NCBI RefSeq assembly: GCF_028618695.1
Contig: NZ_JAQIVI010000502.1
Coordinates: 1-15,563 of the forward strand
From: Natrinema soli
GTDB taxonomy: Archaea; Halobacteriota; Halobacteria; Halobacteriales; Natrialbaceae
Length of the DNA: 15,563 bases
Direction: 5' to 3'
This document shows, one piece after another, positions 1 to 5,977 of this stretch. Positions within the stretch are counted from its first letter, which is position 1, and every line of letters starts with the position of its first letter. The notes below the pieces were generated by a model. The model ran no database searches and was not told where the DNA came from. It saw only the letters and a program-made list of their open reading frames with translations. The position numbers and the translations under genes are program-made.

Positions 1-483
1 CTCGCGCTCGGCCTTCGGGCCGGCGATCCCGTCACCGCACGGACCTGGGGGAACACCCGTACTCGCCGGAACTTCCACCGACGGGGCGAGGCCCACGTGC
101 AGTTCGTCGACGACCCCGTCGACTTCGCCGATGCCGCCCTCTCGATCGTCGAACGCGAGGAGCCGATCCTCGAGTCCGCGAGCGCATGGGCGCGCGTGAG
201 CGTCGAGCGCGTCGAGTCCGGAACCGACGGCGGCACCGACTGGGAGGCGTGGACGCTCACCCCGCTCGAGTCGAGGACCGTGAACGAACGGGTCCCGACG
301 ATCGACCGCGGATTCGGAGCCGTCGTCGAGGCGACTGTCGCCGCCTCGCGGCTCTCGGTCGCAGGCTACGACGAAGCCGAACTCAGCGATCGGCTCGCCC
401 ACTGTGCCTCGGTCGTCGATCGGGCCGGGGGACCGCGCGAGCGCGAGGCGCTCGAGCGAGTGCGGGAGCACTCGAGCTGGTAG
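1..483 (+). CDS. DUF447 family protein, C-terminal part (5' end outside window)
   Basis: The reading frame is open from the first base and ends at the TAG at 481-483, giving 160 residues without a start, so the gene begins upstream. The stretch LGLRAGDPVTARTWGNTRT followed by FVDDPVDFADAALS is typical of archaeal DUF447 proteins, which adopt an FMN-binding split-barrel fold; a function has not been firmly assigned. The C-terminal half is helical and acidic, with a conserved VPTIDRGFGAVVEATV segment. A GTG at 97 could be read as a start, but the conserved family motif lies upstream of it, so this is an internal codon. It is followed after 82 bases by the ribosomal protein S17e gene, which has its own promoter. 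The family call rests on recalled sequence patterns. Confidence 0.8.
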   Translation, partial: LALGLRAGDPVTARTWGNTRTRRNFHRRGEAHVQFVDDPVDFADAALSIVEREEPILESASAWARVSVERVESGTDGGTDWEAWTLTPLESRTVNERVPTIDRGFGAVVEATVAASRLSVAGYDEAELSDRLAHCASVVDRAGGPREREALERVREHSSW

Positions 484-533
484 CCTCGACGGAGGTGTGA
501 CTCGATCGATATTCCGGAGCGGCGAAGAGAAAG

Positions 534-541
534 GGATTAAG
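534..541 (+). promoter_or_regulatory. TATA-like element for rps17e
   Basis: GGATTAAG is preceded by a purine-rich BRE-like stretch (gaagagaaa). It is centred about 28 bases before the ATG at 566, so the mRNA should be leaderless or nearly so. Confidence 0.55.
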
Positions 542-565
542 AGCCTCTGGACGGAACCACTCCAC

Positions 566-757
566 ATGGCAATCAAACCGGCCTACGTCAAGAAGACCGG
601 GACCCTCCTCCTGGAGCGGTATCCGGAGGCGTTCACGACCGATTTCGAGCAGAACAAAGAGAGCGTCACGAAGCTCACGAACGTCGAGTCCAAGGGCGTC
701 CGCAACCGCATCGCGGGCTACGTGACTCGAAAGAAAGGCGCGGAAGTCCCCGCGTAA
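566..757 (+). CDS. rps17e: 30S ribosomal protein S17e
   Basis: This 63-residue protein begins MAIKPAYVKKTGTLLLERYP and contains FTTDFEQNK, VTKLTNVESKGVRNRIAGYV and a basic C-terminus, which is diagnostic for the archaeal/eukaryotic S17e family of the small ribosomal subunit. The length is normal for archaea. An ORF in this frame extends upstream to 404, but the family start is the ATG at 566, and the TATA element at 534-541 places the transcript start there. The overlap of the longer frame with the upstream gene is therefore not coding. It is monocistronic, followed by about 450 bases without a plus-strand gene. Confidence 0.97.
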   Translation: MAIKPAYVKKTGTLLLERYPEAFTTDFEQNKESVTKLTNVESKGVRNRIAGYVTRKKGAEVPA

Positions 758-952
758 GTCGGTATTCTCGCCGCGAACAGTACGTATATCCGATGACAGC
801 GAGCCGCGGGACTCGTCCGGCTCGCTCGAAAGCCGTCGACCGACAGTCAGCGCGGCACCGCCGAAGAGCGGTTTATGGGTTGGCCGTCGTCACTGAACAG
901 GTGAGGAAGCGTCGACGATCGAGAGCCGGTCGTACCGCGGCCGAAAACCGAG
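758..952. other. Intergenic region downstream of rps17e, with a perfect 8-base inverted repeat
   Basis: No credible gene is present. It holds an inverted repeat, AGCGAGCC at 798-805 and GGCTCGCT at 819-826 with a 13-base loop, that could be a 3' structure for rps17e, although no T-tract follows. A TATA-like GGTTTATGG near 870-878 points towards a GTG at 901, but the ORF there is extremely arginine-rich and antisense to the membrane protein gene, so it is not called. Confidence 0.5.
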
Positions 953-1210
953 TTATTCGTCGAGACCGGGTTCCATGTAGACCGCGGCGACGAGCGCCAC
1001 GAGGGCGATACCGAGCCCGAACAGGAGCCCGACGAGACCCGTCAAAATGGAGAGCTGGTAGCCGATTCCCGGCAACACGCCGTCGATGAACCCGAGATAG
1101 CCGAACGCGAGGGCCAACAGTGCCGCGACGGCCGCAAGGGCCGCCGCACCCATGCTGAACCGCGTCTCGAGCAGTCCCCGATCGCTCGTACTCGTGGTCG
1201 AACTCGTCAT
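953..1210 (-). CDS. Small membrane protein, unknown function
   Basis: I do not recognise the family. The 85-residue product starts MTSSTTSTSDRGLLETRF and has a hydrophilic N-terminus of about 20 residues, two hydrophobic segments (about 21-43 and 52-80) separated by a short glycine-rich turn (FIDGVLPGIGYQ), and an acidic tail PGLDE. The ATG at 1210 is chosen over the in-frame GTG at 1219 because a good Shine-Dalgarno sequence (AGAGGTGG) lies 5-6 bases upstream of the ATG and overlaps that GTG. The promoter at 1286-1293 implies a ~50-base leader that contains a 17-codon ORF (1207-1260), whose TGA overlaps this ATG as ATGA. It is divergent from asd. Confidence 0.75.
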   Translation of the reverse strand: MTSSTTSTSDRGLLETRFSMGAAALAAVAALLALAFGYLGFIDGVLPGIGYQLSILTGLVGLLFGLGIALVALVAAVYMEPGLDE

Positions 1211-1260
1211 CGGGACCACCTCTGGCCGGCGGCCTTGAGTCGATCCTGTCGGTAGTGCAT
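1207..1260 (-). CDS. Leaderless upstream ORF, 17 codons, coupled to the membrane protein gene
   Basis: Reading the minus strand from the ATG at 1258-1260 gives MHYRQDRLKAAGQRWSR and then TGA at 1207-1209, overlapping the next ATG by four bases (ATGA). The ATG lies about 29 bases downstream of the TATA-like element at 1286-1293, exactly where a leaderless start would be. The ORF also contains the Shine-Dalgarno of the downstream gene, so its translation could control access to that site. Chance occurrence is possible; the support is positional only. The peptide is basic, unlike most haloarchaeal proteins, so a cis-acting role is more likely than a functional product. Confidence 0.4.
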   Translation of the reverse strand: MHYRQDRLKAAGQRWSR

Positions 1261-1285
1261 CGGTCGCTAGGAGCCGCTCCCGTTT

Positions 1286-1293
1286 CTTAATAT
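1286..1293 (-). promoter_or_regulatory. TATA-like element for the 1210-953 gene
   Basis: The minus strand reads ATATTAAG with an A/G-rich BRE-like stretch upstream (gatagaag). The expected start, 25-29 bases downstream, coincides with the ATG of the short upstream ORF at 1260. Confidence 0.5.
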
Positions 1294-1428
1294 CTTCTAT
1301 CCGACCGTCGCGACCCGCTGTCGAGACACGTCGGAACCGTCGGACGGGGGCAGTTCGCTCGGAGCGGTCGGCGAAACGTTCCCCTCACGGCAACTCCGTC
1401 GGTTGACACGCGCTACCGAAAACCCAAA

Positions 1429-1438
1429 CGGTTTTGCG
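1429..1438 (+). promoter_or_regulatory. TATA-like element for asd
   Basis: CGGTTTTGCG, preceded by GAAAACCCAAA, is centred about 27 bases before the ATG at 1462, giving a leaderless transcript. Confidence 0.45.
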
Positions 1439-1461
1439 GACACGACCCGGAGTGGCGGAAA

Positions 1462-2496
1462 ATGGCAGTACGAGTAGGCGTACTCGGTGCGACCGGCGCC
1501 GTCGGACAGCGACTCATCCAACTTCTCGACCCCCACCCGGAGTTCGAGATCGCAGCGTTGACCGCGAGCGACGCGAGCGCCGGCAAGACGTATCGACAGG
1601 CCGCGAAGTGGCGCGTCGACAGTCCCATCCCGGCGGACGTGGCCGACACAACCGTTACGGCAACCAACCCCGGCGAGGTCCCCGACGATATCGATCTCCT
1701 GTTCTCGTCGCTCCCCTCGAGCGTCGGCGCGGAAGTCGAGCCCGGCTTCTGTGAGGACGGCTACGTCGTCTCCTCGAACTCCTCGAACGGCCGCATGGCC
1801 GACGACATCCCACTCGTCATCCCGGAGGTCAACGCCGAGCACCTCGACTTGCTCGAGGTCCAGCGCGACGAGCGCGGCTGGGACGGCGCGATGGTCAAGA
1901 ACCCCAACTGCTCGACGATCACCTTCGTCCCCACGCTCGCGGCCCTGACCGACTTCGGCCTCGAGACGGTTCACGTCTCGACGCTGCAGGCCGTCTCCGG
2001 CGCGGGCTACGACGGCGTCTCTTCGATGGAGATCATCGACAACGCCATCCCCTACATCGGCAGCGAGGAGGACAAACTCGAGACCGAGTCGCGCAAACTG
2101 CTCGGCGACTTCGACGGCGCGTCGCTCAGCCACAACGACATGGCAGTCTCGGCGTCGTGTAATCGTATCCCGACGATCGACGGCCACCTCGAGAACGTCT
2201 GGGTCGAGACCGAAGACGAACTCACCCCCGAGGCGGCCGCCGAGGCCATGCGGGAGTACCCCTCGCTCGACCTGCGCTCCTCGCCCGACCCGCTCATCCA
2301 CGTCTTCGAGGAGCCGGATCGACCGCAGCCGCGGATGGACCGCACGCTCGGCGGCGGGATGGCAGTCGCCGCGGGCGGCCTACAGGAGTCCCCGTTCGGC
2401 CTCCAGTACAACTGTCTCGCACACAACACGATTCGCGGTGCCGCCGGCGCGAGCGTCCTCAACGGCGAACTGTTGCTCGAGAACGGCTACATATAG
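1462..2496 (+). CDS. asd: Aspartate-semialdehyde dehydrogenase
   Basis: It catalyses NADP-dependent reduction of aspartyl-4-phosphate to aspartate semialdehyde, the branch point to lysine, threonine and methionine. The 344-residue protein has the N-terminal nucleotide-binding motif GATGAVGQRL (residues 9-18), SSNSSNGRM, the catalytic cysteine C150 in NPNCSTI, the substrate-binding stretch QAVSGAGYDG (177-186), EEDKLETESRK with the conserved Glu/Lys, and the general base H242 in NRIPTIDGHLENV. Length and motif order fit the archaeal/fungal-type ASADH. The promoter position favours the ATG at 1462. A hairpin with a short T-run follows at 2522-2543. Translated in other frames this region gives long ORFs on both strands, which are high-GC artefacts. 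Confidence 0.97.
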   Translation: MAVRVGVLGATGAVGQRLIQLLDPHPEFEIAALTASDASAGKTYRQAAKWRVDSPIPADVADTTVTATNPGEVPDDIDLLFSSLPSSVGAEVEPGFCEDGYVVSSNSSNGRMADDIPLVIPEVNAEHLDLLEVQRDERGWDGAMVKNPNCSTITFVPTLAALTDFGLETVHVSTLQAVSGAGYDGVSSMEIIDNAIPYIGSEEDKLETESRKLLGDFDGASLSHNDMAVSASCNRIPTIDGHLENVWVETEDELTPEAAAEAMREYPSLDLRSSPDPLIHVFEEPDRPQPRMDRTLGGGMAVAAGGLQESPFGLQYNCLAHNTIRGAAGASVLNGELLLENGYI

Positions 2497-2521
2497 AGAC
2501 GACGGCTCGAGCGGTTACTTC

Positions 2522-2543
2522 CTATCGACGCGACCGATAGTTT
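2522..2543 (+). terminator. Possible terminator of asd
   Basis: CTATCG (2522-2527) pairs perfectly with CGATAG (2535-2540) around a 7-base loop, followed by TTT. It lies 26 bases after the asd stop. The T-run is short, so this is tentative. Confidence 0.35.
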
Positions 2544-2601
2544 CGCCTGCATCGAGCGGGTCGGACGGATACCGATGCGATCGTGAGCAGCCCGCGAAAC
2601 G

Positions 2602-2623
2602 GGCGCCGCTTCCCGGCGGCGCC
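2602..2623. repeat. GC-rich perfect inverted repeat upstream of the HTH gene
   Basis: GGCGCCG (2602-2608) and CGGCGCC (2617-2623) form a 7-base perfect stem with an 8-base loop, ending 17 bases before the TATA-like element of the regulator gene at 2685. It could be an operator or a 3' structure of the upstream transcript; the sequence does not decide. Confidence 0.35.
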
Positions 2624-2639
2624 GACCGGAAAGTGAGAC

Positions 2640-2647
2640 AGTATAAC
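2640..2647 (+). promoter_or_regulatory. TATA-like element for the Bat-type regulator
   Basis: AGTATAAC is centred about 42 bases before the ATG at 2685. This predicts a leader of about 15 bases carrying GGGAGA as a weak Shine-Dalgarno, so this gene is unlike the leaderless majority here. Confidence 0.45.
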
Positions 2648-2684
2648 AAGGGCTCGGGACGGACGTCGAGAGGGAGAGACTGTT

Positions 2685-3329
2685 ATGGTCCTTATTGTCG
2701 AGTACGAGATCGAGACGCCGATTCTCCGGCGAACGGTCGACGCCGTCTCGAGGATCGACGTCGAAGAGATTTATCGATCCGAGACGGGAGAAACGAAGCT
2801 CATCTGTTGGGCCTACGGCGACAGCCTCGAGGACGTTGACGTAGCGCTGGACGACGACGAGACGATTCGCGAGTACTCGCTCCTCGAGGAAGCGGACGGC
2901 CGTCGTCTCTACAGCGTGACGCTATCGGAGCAGGGGCAGAAACACTTGACCTATCCCACGGCGGCGGAGTACGATATCGGCTTTCACGAGATTACCGTCA
3001 TGGCGGTGACGAAGATTCGCGCGCGGGTCCCGACGCGGGAGGCGCTGTTCGCGTATCGTGACGTCTGTCGCGAAAAGGATATTCCGTTTCGGATTCAGCG
3101 ACTCTTCCGGGAATCGAACCCGTCCAGCGATCGATACGGGATCACCGACAGCCAGCGAGAAGCGTTGCTGGTCGCTCTCGAGGAGGGCTACTTCGACGTC
3201 CCGCGGGGAACGACGTTATCGGCGGTCGCCGAGCAGTTGGATATCTCGGCTCAAGCGCTGTCCGCTCGTCTTCGACGAGGGCAGGCCAATCTGCTCCAGA
3301 ATACGGTGAGCGAACGGACCCCCTCTTAA
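2685..3329 (+). CDS. Bat-type (HTH-10) transcriptional regulator
   Basis: The 214-residue product ends in the bacterio-opsin-activator type HTH (about residues 153-204): ITDSQREALLVALEEGYFDVP, then LSAVAEQLDISAQALSARLRRGQANLL, the hallmark of the large haloarchaeal HTH-10 family. The N-terminal ~145 residues form a family-typical sensor region starting MVLIVEYEIETPIL, with no PAS or GAF motif that I can name and no membrane segment. It probably binds DNA near haloarchaeal promoters; the regulated genes are unknown. The stop lies 53 bases before a HalOD1 gene on the same strand with no clear promoter between, so the two may be co-transcribed. Confidence 0.9.
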   Translation: MVLIVEYEIETPILRRTVDAVSRIDVEEIYRSETGETKLICWAYGDSLEDVDVALDDDETIREYSLLEEADGRRLYSVTLSEQGQKHLTYPTAAEYDIGFHEITVMAVTKIRARVPTREALFAYRDVCREKDIPFRIQRLFRESNPSSDRYGITDSQREALLVALEEGYFDVPRGTTLSAVAEQLDISAQALSARLRRGQANLLQNTVSERTPS

Positions 3330-3382
3330 TGGGTTGACCATCCAATCGTAGTCACTTCCCGCGTTGGACCAGTACGCGAGGT

Positions 3383-3691
3383 ATGGAAACTGAGTCACCA
3401 ACTGGCGAGCGACAACTGCGCAACGAGAGCGGGGCGTATCAGTTCGAGTCGAACAAACCCCTCAGCGAAGCGGTCCTCGCTGCGGTCGCGTCGGAATCTG
3501 GGCTGGACGCGCTCGAGCTCGCGGACGAGTTCGGGCCGCTGTACGACGTGGTCGATCCGACCGCGCTCGATTCGCTGTTTCAGTCGGCTGGGGAGAACGG
3601 ACGGTCCGTCGGTTCCGTCACGTTCGAGTACGCCGCCTATCGAGTCACGGTCGACCAGACGGGACGCATCGAACTCGTAGAGCAGCAGTAA
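3383..3691 (+). CDS. HalOD1 output-domain protein
   Basis: This 102-residue acidic protein matches the haloarchaeal HalOD1 pattern: a variable N-terminus, then LSEAVLAAVASESGLDALEL, an LYDVVDPTALDSLF segment, and a C-terminal beta region GSVTFEYAAYRVTVDQTGRI. HalOD1 is thought to be an output module in haloarchaeal signalling; stand-alone copies like this have no proven partner. The ATG at 3383 is preceded directly by GCGAGGT, too close to act as a normal Shine-Dalgarno, and no TATA element is obvious, so expression from the upstream regulator's promoter is plausible. The domain call is from recalled family features. Confidence 0.85.
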   Translation: METESPTGERQLRNESGAYQFESNKPLSEAVLAAVASESGLDALELADEFGPLYDVVDPTALDSLFQSAGENGRSVGSVTFEYAAYRVTVDQTGRIELVEQQ

Positions 3692-3777
3692 CGGTAGTTT
3701 CGGACGGTCAAACAGGAACTAAGACGGACGTCGGCGGATGGAAATCCGGCTGCGAGCTATATTCGGTCTACTCCCCT

Positions 3778-4209
3778 CTATCCCTCGTTTCGCGGCAGTG
3801 CAACCACCGGGACCGAGGCCTCCTTCACCAGCCGGTGAGCCACGTCGCCGGTGAGCAGTTCCACGAACCGATTGCTCTCGCGAGGCTCGAAGACGACGGC
3901 GTCGACGTCGCGCTCCACTGCGGCATCGAAGATCGTCTCGACGACGTCGGTCCCGAAGAGGACCGCCGTCTCGACCGACCCTGCCCGCTCCTCGAGCGGG
4001 GCGCGAGCGCGCTCGAAAATCTCTTTGGCGTACTCCTCGCGCTGTTCCACCGACGCCTTGTCGGGCGCGCCGCCGGCCTTCTCGATCACGTTGACGACGA
4101 TCACCCGACTCGAGGGAGAGAGATACGGCGCGAGCGCCGCCGCGGTCCGCTCCCCGTCGTCGGGATCGGCTGCGGGGACGAGAATCGTCCCGTCGAACGT
4201 CAGCGGCAC
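3778..4209 (-). CDS. UspA-type universal stress protein
   Basis: This is a 143-residue single-domain protein of the HUP (alpha/beta, nucleotide-binding) fold. The N-terminal strand TILVPAADPDDGE replaces the usual ILVPxDGS, and the C-terminal end GDVAHRLVKEASVPVVALP is typical of the family. The classical ATP-binding motif G-x2-G-x9-G-S/T is mostly missing: FEPRESNRFVELLTGD stands where GSRGRSG...GS normally occurs, so it may not bind ATP in the usual way. The start is the GTG at 4207-4209, preceded by GGGTGGT at 5-6 bases. The promoter at 4304-4313 implies a leader of ~75 bases carrying a 27-codon ORF that overlaps this start by 10 bases. Confidence 0.88.
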   Translation of the reverse strand: MPLTFDGTILVPAADPDDGERTAAALAPYLSPSSRVIVVNVIEKAGGAPDKASVEQREEYAKEIFERARAPLEERAGSVETAVLFGTDVVETIFDAAVERDVDAVVFEPRESNRFVELLTGDVAHRLVKEASVPVVALPRNEG

Positions 4210-4283
4210 GGGATACCACCCGTTTCGTCCGCTCGTACGGTGTGCCTCGCTCGCTCGGTTCCATCGACCAATGACAGGTCCAT
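4200..4283 (-). CDS. Leaderless upstream ORF, 27 codons, overlapping the usp start
   Basis: The minus strand from the ATG at 4281-4283 reads MDLSLVDGTERARHTVRADE and seven more residues, with TGA at 4200-4202. The usp GTG is at 4207-4209, so the two frames overlap by 10 bases. The ATG is ~25 bases from the centre of the TATA-like element at 4304-4313, the spacing of a leaderless start. No protein family is recognised. Ribosomes finishing this ORF would arrive at the usp start, which suggests coupling by re-initiation. Confidence 0.38.
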   Translation of the reverse strand: MDLSLVDGTERARHTVRADETGGIPCR

Positions 4284-4303
4284 ACTCACGATTCGTGGGA
4301 CGG

Positions 4304-4313
4304 GATCAAAAAG
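4304..4313 (-). promoter_or_regulatory. TATA-like element for usp
   Basis: The minus strand reads CTTTTTGATC. Nearly the same element (GTTTTTGATC) serves the D-2-hydroxyacid dehydrogenase at 5373-5383. Confidence 0.5.
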
Positions 4314-4376
4314 GTGAGTCGAACGGCTCGAGCGGCGGTCAGGTGAGGTCGGTGTCGATCCGATCGGACGGTGTCG

Positions 4377-5351
4377 TCAGGGCGATACCTGATTCTCGAG
4401 ACCGGCATCGTCCCCGTCGTCGTCGATCCGCGCGACGTTTTCGGCGACGATGTCGGCCAACCGCTCGTAGTACTGCGGCGTGTGACCCGCGTTGTGGGGC
4501 GTGATCTGGACGTTTTCGAAGGTCCAGAGCGGGTGCTCCTCGGGCAGCGGTTCGGGGTCGGTGACGTCCAGGGCGGCGCCGCGGATCCAGTTCGACCGCA
4601 GGGCCTCGACCAGCGCGTCCGTCTCGACGACCGGTCCGCGGGCGACGTTGACCAGCACCGCCTCGGGATCGATCGTCACGAACGCCTCGCGGTCGAGCAG
4701 GCCGCGGGTCGTCTCCGTCAGCGGACAGGCTAGCACGAGGTAGTCCGTGCGCGCGAGCGCGTCGTCGAACGCCGCGCTCTCGAATCCGATCACCTCGTCG
4801 GTCGGCCCGCCCTTCTCGGGCGTGTAGCGCACACCGAGGTGGTCGACGCCGAACGGCTCGAGCCGGTCACAGACCGCCCGTCCGATCGCGCCCAGTCCGA
4901 CGACGGTGACCGTCGATCCCTGCAGTTCGTGGGCCCTGTAATGTCGCCACTCGCGGCGCCGCTGGCGGCGCGCACCGACGTGGAACCGCCGGGTGAAATG
5001 CAAGATCGCCCCCAGCACGTGCTCGCCGATGTTCGGCCCGTGGACCCCCGAGGCGTTCGTCACCGCGACGCCGCGCTCCTCGAGTTCCTCGAGGGGGAGG
5101 TGACCGGTTCCCGCGTACGCGCAGGCGAAGACCTCGAGGTTCTCGGCCGCGTCGAGCAGGTCCTCCTCGAGGGTCATGCCGGTGACGAACGTCGCGTTCC
5201 GAATGGCCTCGCGCTCCTCAGCCGGCGTGCGCGCGAGCGCGACGGTGTGGTCCGGCAGTCGGTCGCGGATCGCGTCGGCGTACGCTTCGATCGGAATACC
5301 GTGAGTCCCCTTCCGGAGGACGAGCACGTCCGGCGCGGTAGTATCACTCAT
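4377..5351 (-). CDS. D-2-hydroxyacid dehydrogenase (NAD(P)-dependent)
   Basis: This 324-residue enzyme oxidises or reduces a D-2-hydroxyacid/2-oxoacid pair; the exact substrate cannot be read from the sequence. The Rossmann motif VVGLGAIGRAV sits mid-protein. The catalytic Arg is in NVARGPVV, the Glu in DPEPLPEEHPLW and the His in ITPHNAGHTP. The N-terminal catalytic half contains FACAYAGTGHLPLEELEERG and NASGVHGPNIGEHVLG, typical of the family. The ATG at 5349-5351 (MSDTTAPDVLV) is preferred over the upstream TTG at 5378, because the TATA-like element overlaps that TTG and sits 27 bases before the ATG. Haloarchaea are known to have such enzymes (for example in Haloferax mediterranei). Confidence 0.92.
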   Translation of the reverse strand: MSDTTAPDVLVLRKGTHGIPIEAYADAIRDRLPDHTVALARTPAEEREAIRNATFVTGMTLEEDLLDAAENLEVFACAYAGTGHLPLEELEERGVAVTNASGVHGPNIGEHVLGAILHFTRRFHVGARRQRRREWRHYRAHELQGSTVTVVGLGAIGRAVCDRLEPFGVDHLGVRYTPEKGGPTDEVIGFESAAFDDALARTDYLVLACPLTETTRGLLDREAFVTIDPEAVLVNVARGPVVETDALVEALRSNWIRGAALDVTDPEPLPEEHPLWTFENVQITPHNAGHTPQYYERLADIVAENVARIDDDGDDAGLENQVSP

Positions 5352-5372
5352 GTCCGGGGACTCGTCCAGTGC

Positions 5373-5383
5373 GATCAAAAACG
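5373..5383 (-). promoter_or_regulatory. TATA-like element for the D-2-hydroxyacid dehydrogenase
   Basis: The minus strand reads CGTTTTTGATC, centred 27 bases upstream of the ATG at 5351, indicating a leaderless mRNA. Confidence 0.55.
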
Positions 5384-5413
5384 TTCGTCTCGCGGCACGG
5401 TGCTCGATGTGAG

Positions 5414-5450
5414 AGACGGACGGCAGCCCCCGTAAAAACGGAGTCCGTCT
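5414..5450. repeat. Perfect 8-base inverted repeat in a divergent promoter region
   Basis: AGACGGAC (5414-5421) and GTCCGTCT (5443-5450) enclose an inner CCGT-AAAA-ACGG hairpin. It lies between the minus-strand dehydrogenase promoter and the plus-strand promoter of the 42-residue protein, so it may be an operator for one or both. No regulator is implicated. Confidence 0.4.
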
Positions 5451-5510
5451 GAACAGGGTCTACGCCCCTTCAAGCCAGTCTCCGACCGCGAACCGAGTGA
5501 TCAGATCATC

Positions 5511-5519
5511 ATGTTTAAG
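5511..5519 (+). promoter_or_regulatory. TATA-like element for the 42-residue membrane protein
   Basis: ATGTTTAAG is centred ~29 bases before the ATG at 5545, the same geometry as the other leaderless genes here. Confidence 0.55.
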
Positions 5520-5544
5520 CGGGGGAGATGCGAAGTCGATTGCA

Positions 5545-5673
5545 ATGCCTTCAGACGAGTTCCTCGATGGCGAAACGCTTACCGGACGGCAGGCGACGAT
5601 CATCTTCATCGGTTTCCTCGGTTTCGTCGTCCTCTCCGGAGTCTTGCTGGTGCTTCTCAGGGGATTCTTTTAA
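5545..5673 (+). CDS. 42-residue single-span membrane protein, unknown function
   Basis: The product starts MPSDEFLDGETLTGRQ, then has one strongly hydrophobic segment (about residues 18-38: TIIFIGFLGFVVLSGVLLVL) and ends LLRGFF. The acidic N-terminus followed by a clean transmembrane helix is the layout of haloarchaeal small membrane proteins. The TATA-like element at 5511-5519 places transcription at the ATG. It is below usual ORF cut-offs and easily missed. I recognise no family. It stands alone between the dehydrogenase (divergent) and the intergenic repeat at 5683-5842, which starts 10 bases after its stop. Confidence 0.65.
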   Translation: MPSDEFLDGETLTGRQATIIFIGFLGFVVLSGVLLVLLRGFF

Positions 5674-5682
5674 CGTCGACGA

Positions 5683-5842
5683 ACCGATCGCACAGTCTGC
5701 GGTTCGCGCTCCCTTCGAACGCTCACGGCTCGCTTCGCTCACCGTTCGCATTTCGCGGTTCTCGCTCACTCTGTTCGCTCCGAACCGCGCATCGCTCCGA
5801 ACCGCGCATCTCCGAACCGCGCTCCCGTCGTTTGATCGGGTG
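5683..5842. repeat. Intergenic dispersed repeat, copy A
   Basis: This ~160-base non-coding block matches, in inverted orientation, the block at 14372-14515. Shared features in order are accgatcgcacag, cgctcacggctcg, ctcaccgttc, a 27-base identical block at 5754-5780, gctccgaaccgcgc and gatcgggtg. Copy A is longer because ccgaaccgcgc occurs three times (5780, 5797 and 5812) against once in copy B. The ends carry imperfect inverted repeats (accgatc versus the complement of gatcgggt). No transposase is present, so it behaves like a MITE or other small non-autonomous repeat. Confidence 0.75.
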
Positions 5843-5898
5843 CAGTGACGTTCAGTGGTTACTATCGCAGCCATCCAAGCGAGAGCGTACCGTCGGAC

Positions 5899-5920
5899 GG
5901 ACCGATTCGGAGATCGGTCC
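5899..5920. repeat. Perfect 7-base inverted repeat upstream of the flavoprotein promoter
   Basis: GGACCGA (5899-5905) and TCGGTCC (5914-5920) with an 8-base spacer end 23 bases before the TATA element. It may be a regulator binding site for the gene at 5978. Confidence 0.35.
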
Positions 5921-5942
5921 ACTGCGCAGACATTCACCTCGC

Positions 5943-5953
5943 AGTTTTTATAA
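5943..5953 (+). promoter_or_regulatory. TATA-like element for the flavoprotein gene
   Basis: GTTTTTATAAT is one of the strongest TATA boxes in the window, about 28-30 bases before the ATG at 5978, so the transcript should be leaderless. Confidence 0.65.
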
Positions 5954-5977
5954 TGGCTCGCTGAGTCCCCACGGCGT

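Noticed and set aside
793..1089. Arginine-rich plus-strand ORF of 98 codons
   Set aside because: Composition is that of an antisense frame in GC-rich DNA; it overlaps the better supported minus-strand membrane protein, and the basic product is unlike haloarchaeal proteins.
1297..2301. 334-codon ORF antisense to asd
   Set aside because: Fully overlaps asd, which has all catalytic motifs; the antisense product is low-complexity Val/Arg/Asp with no motif.
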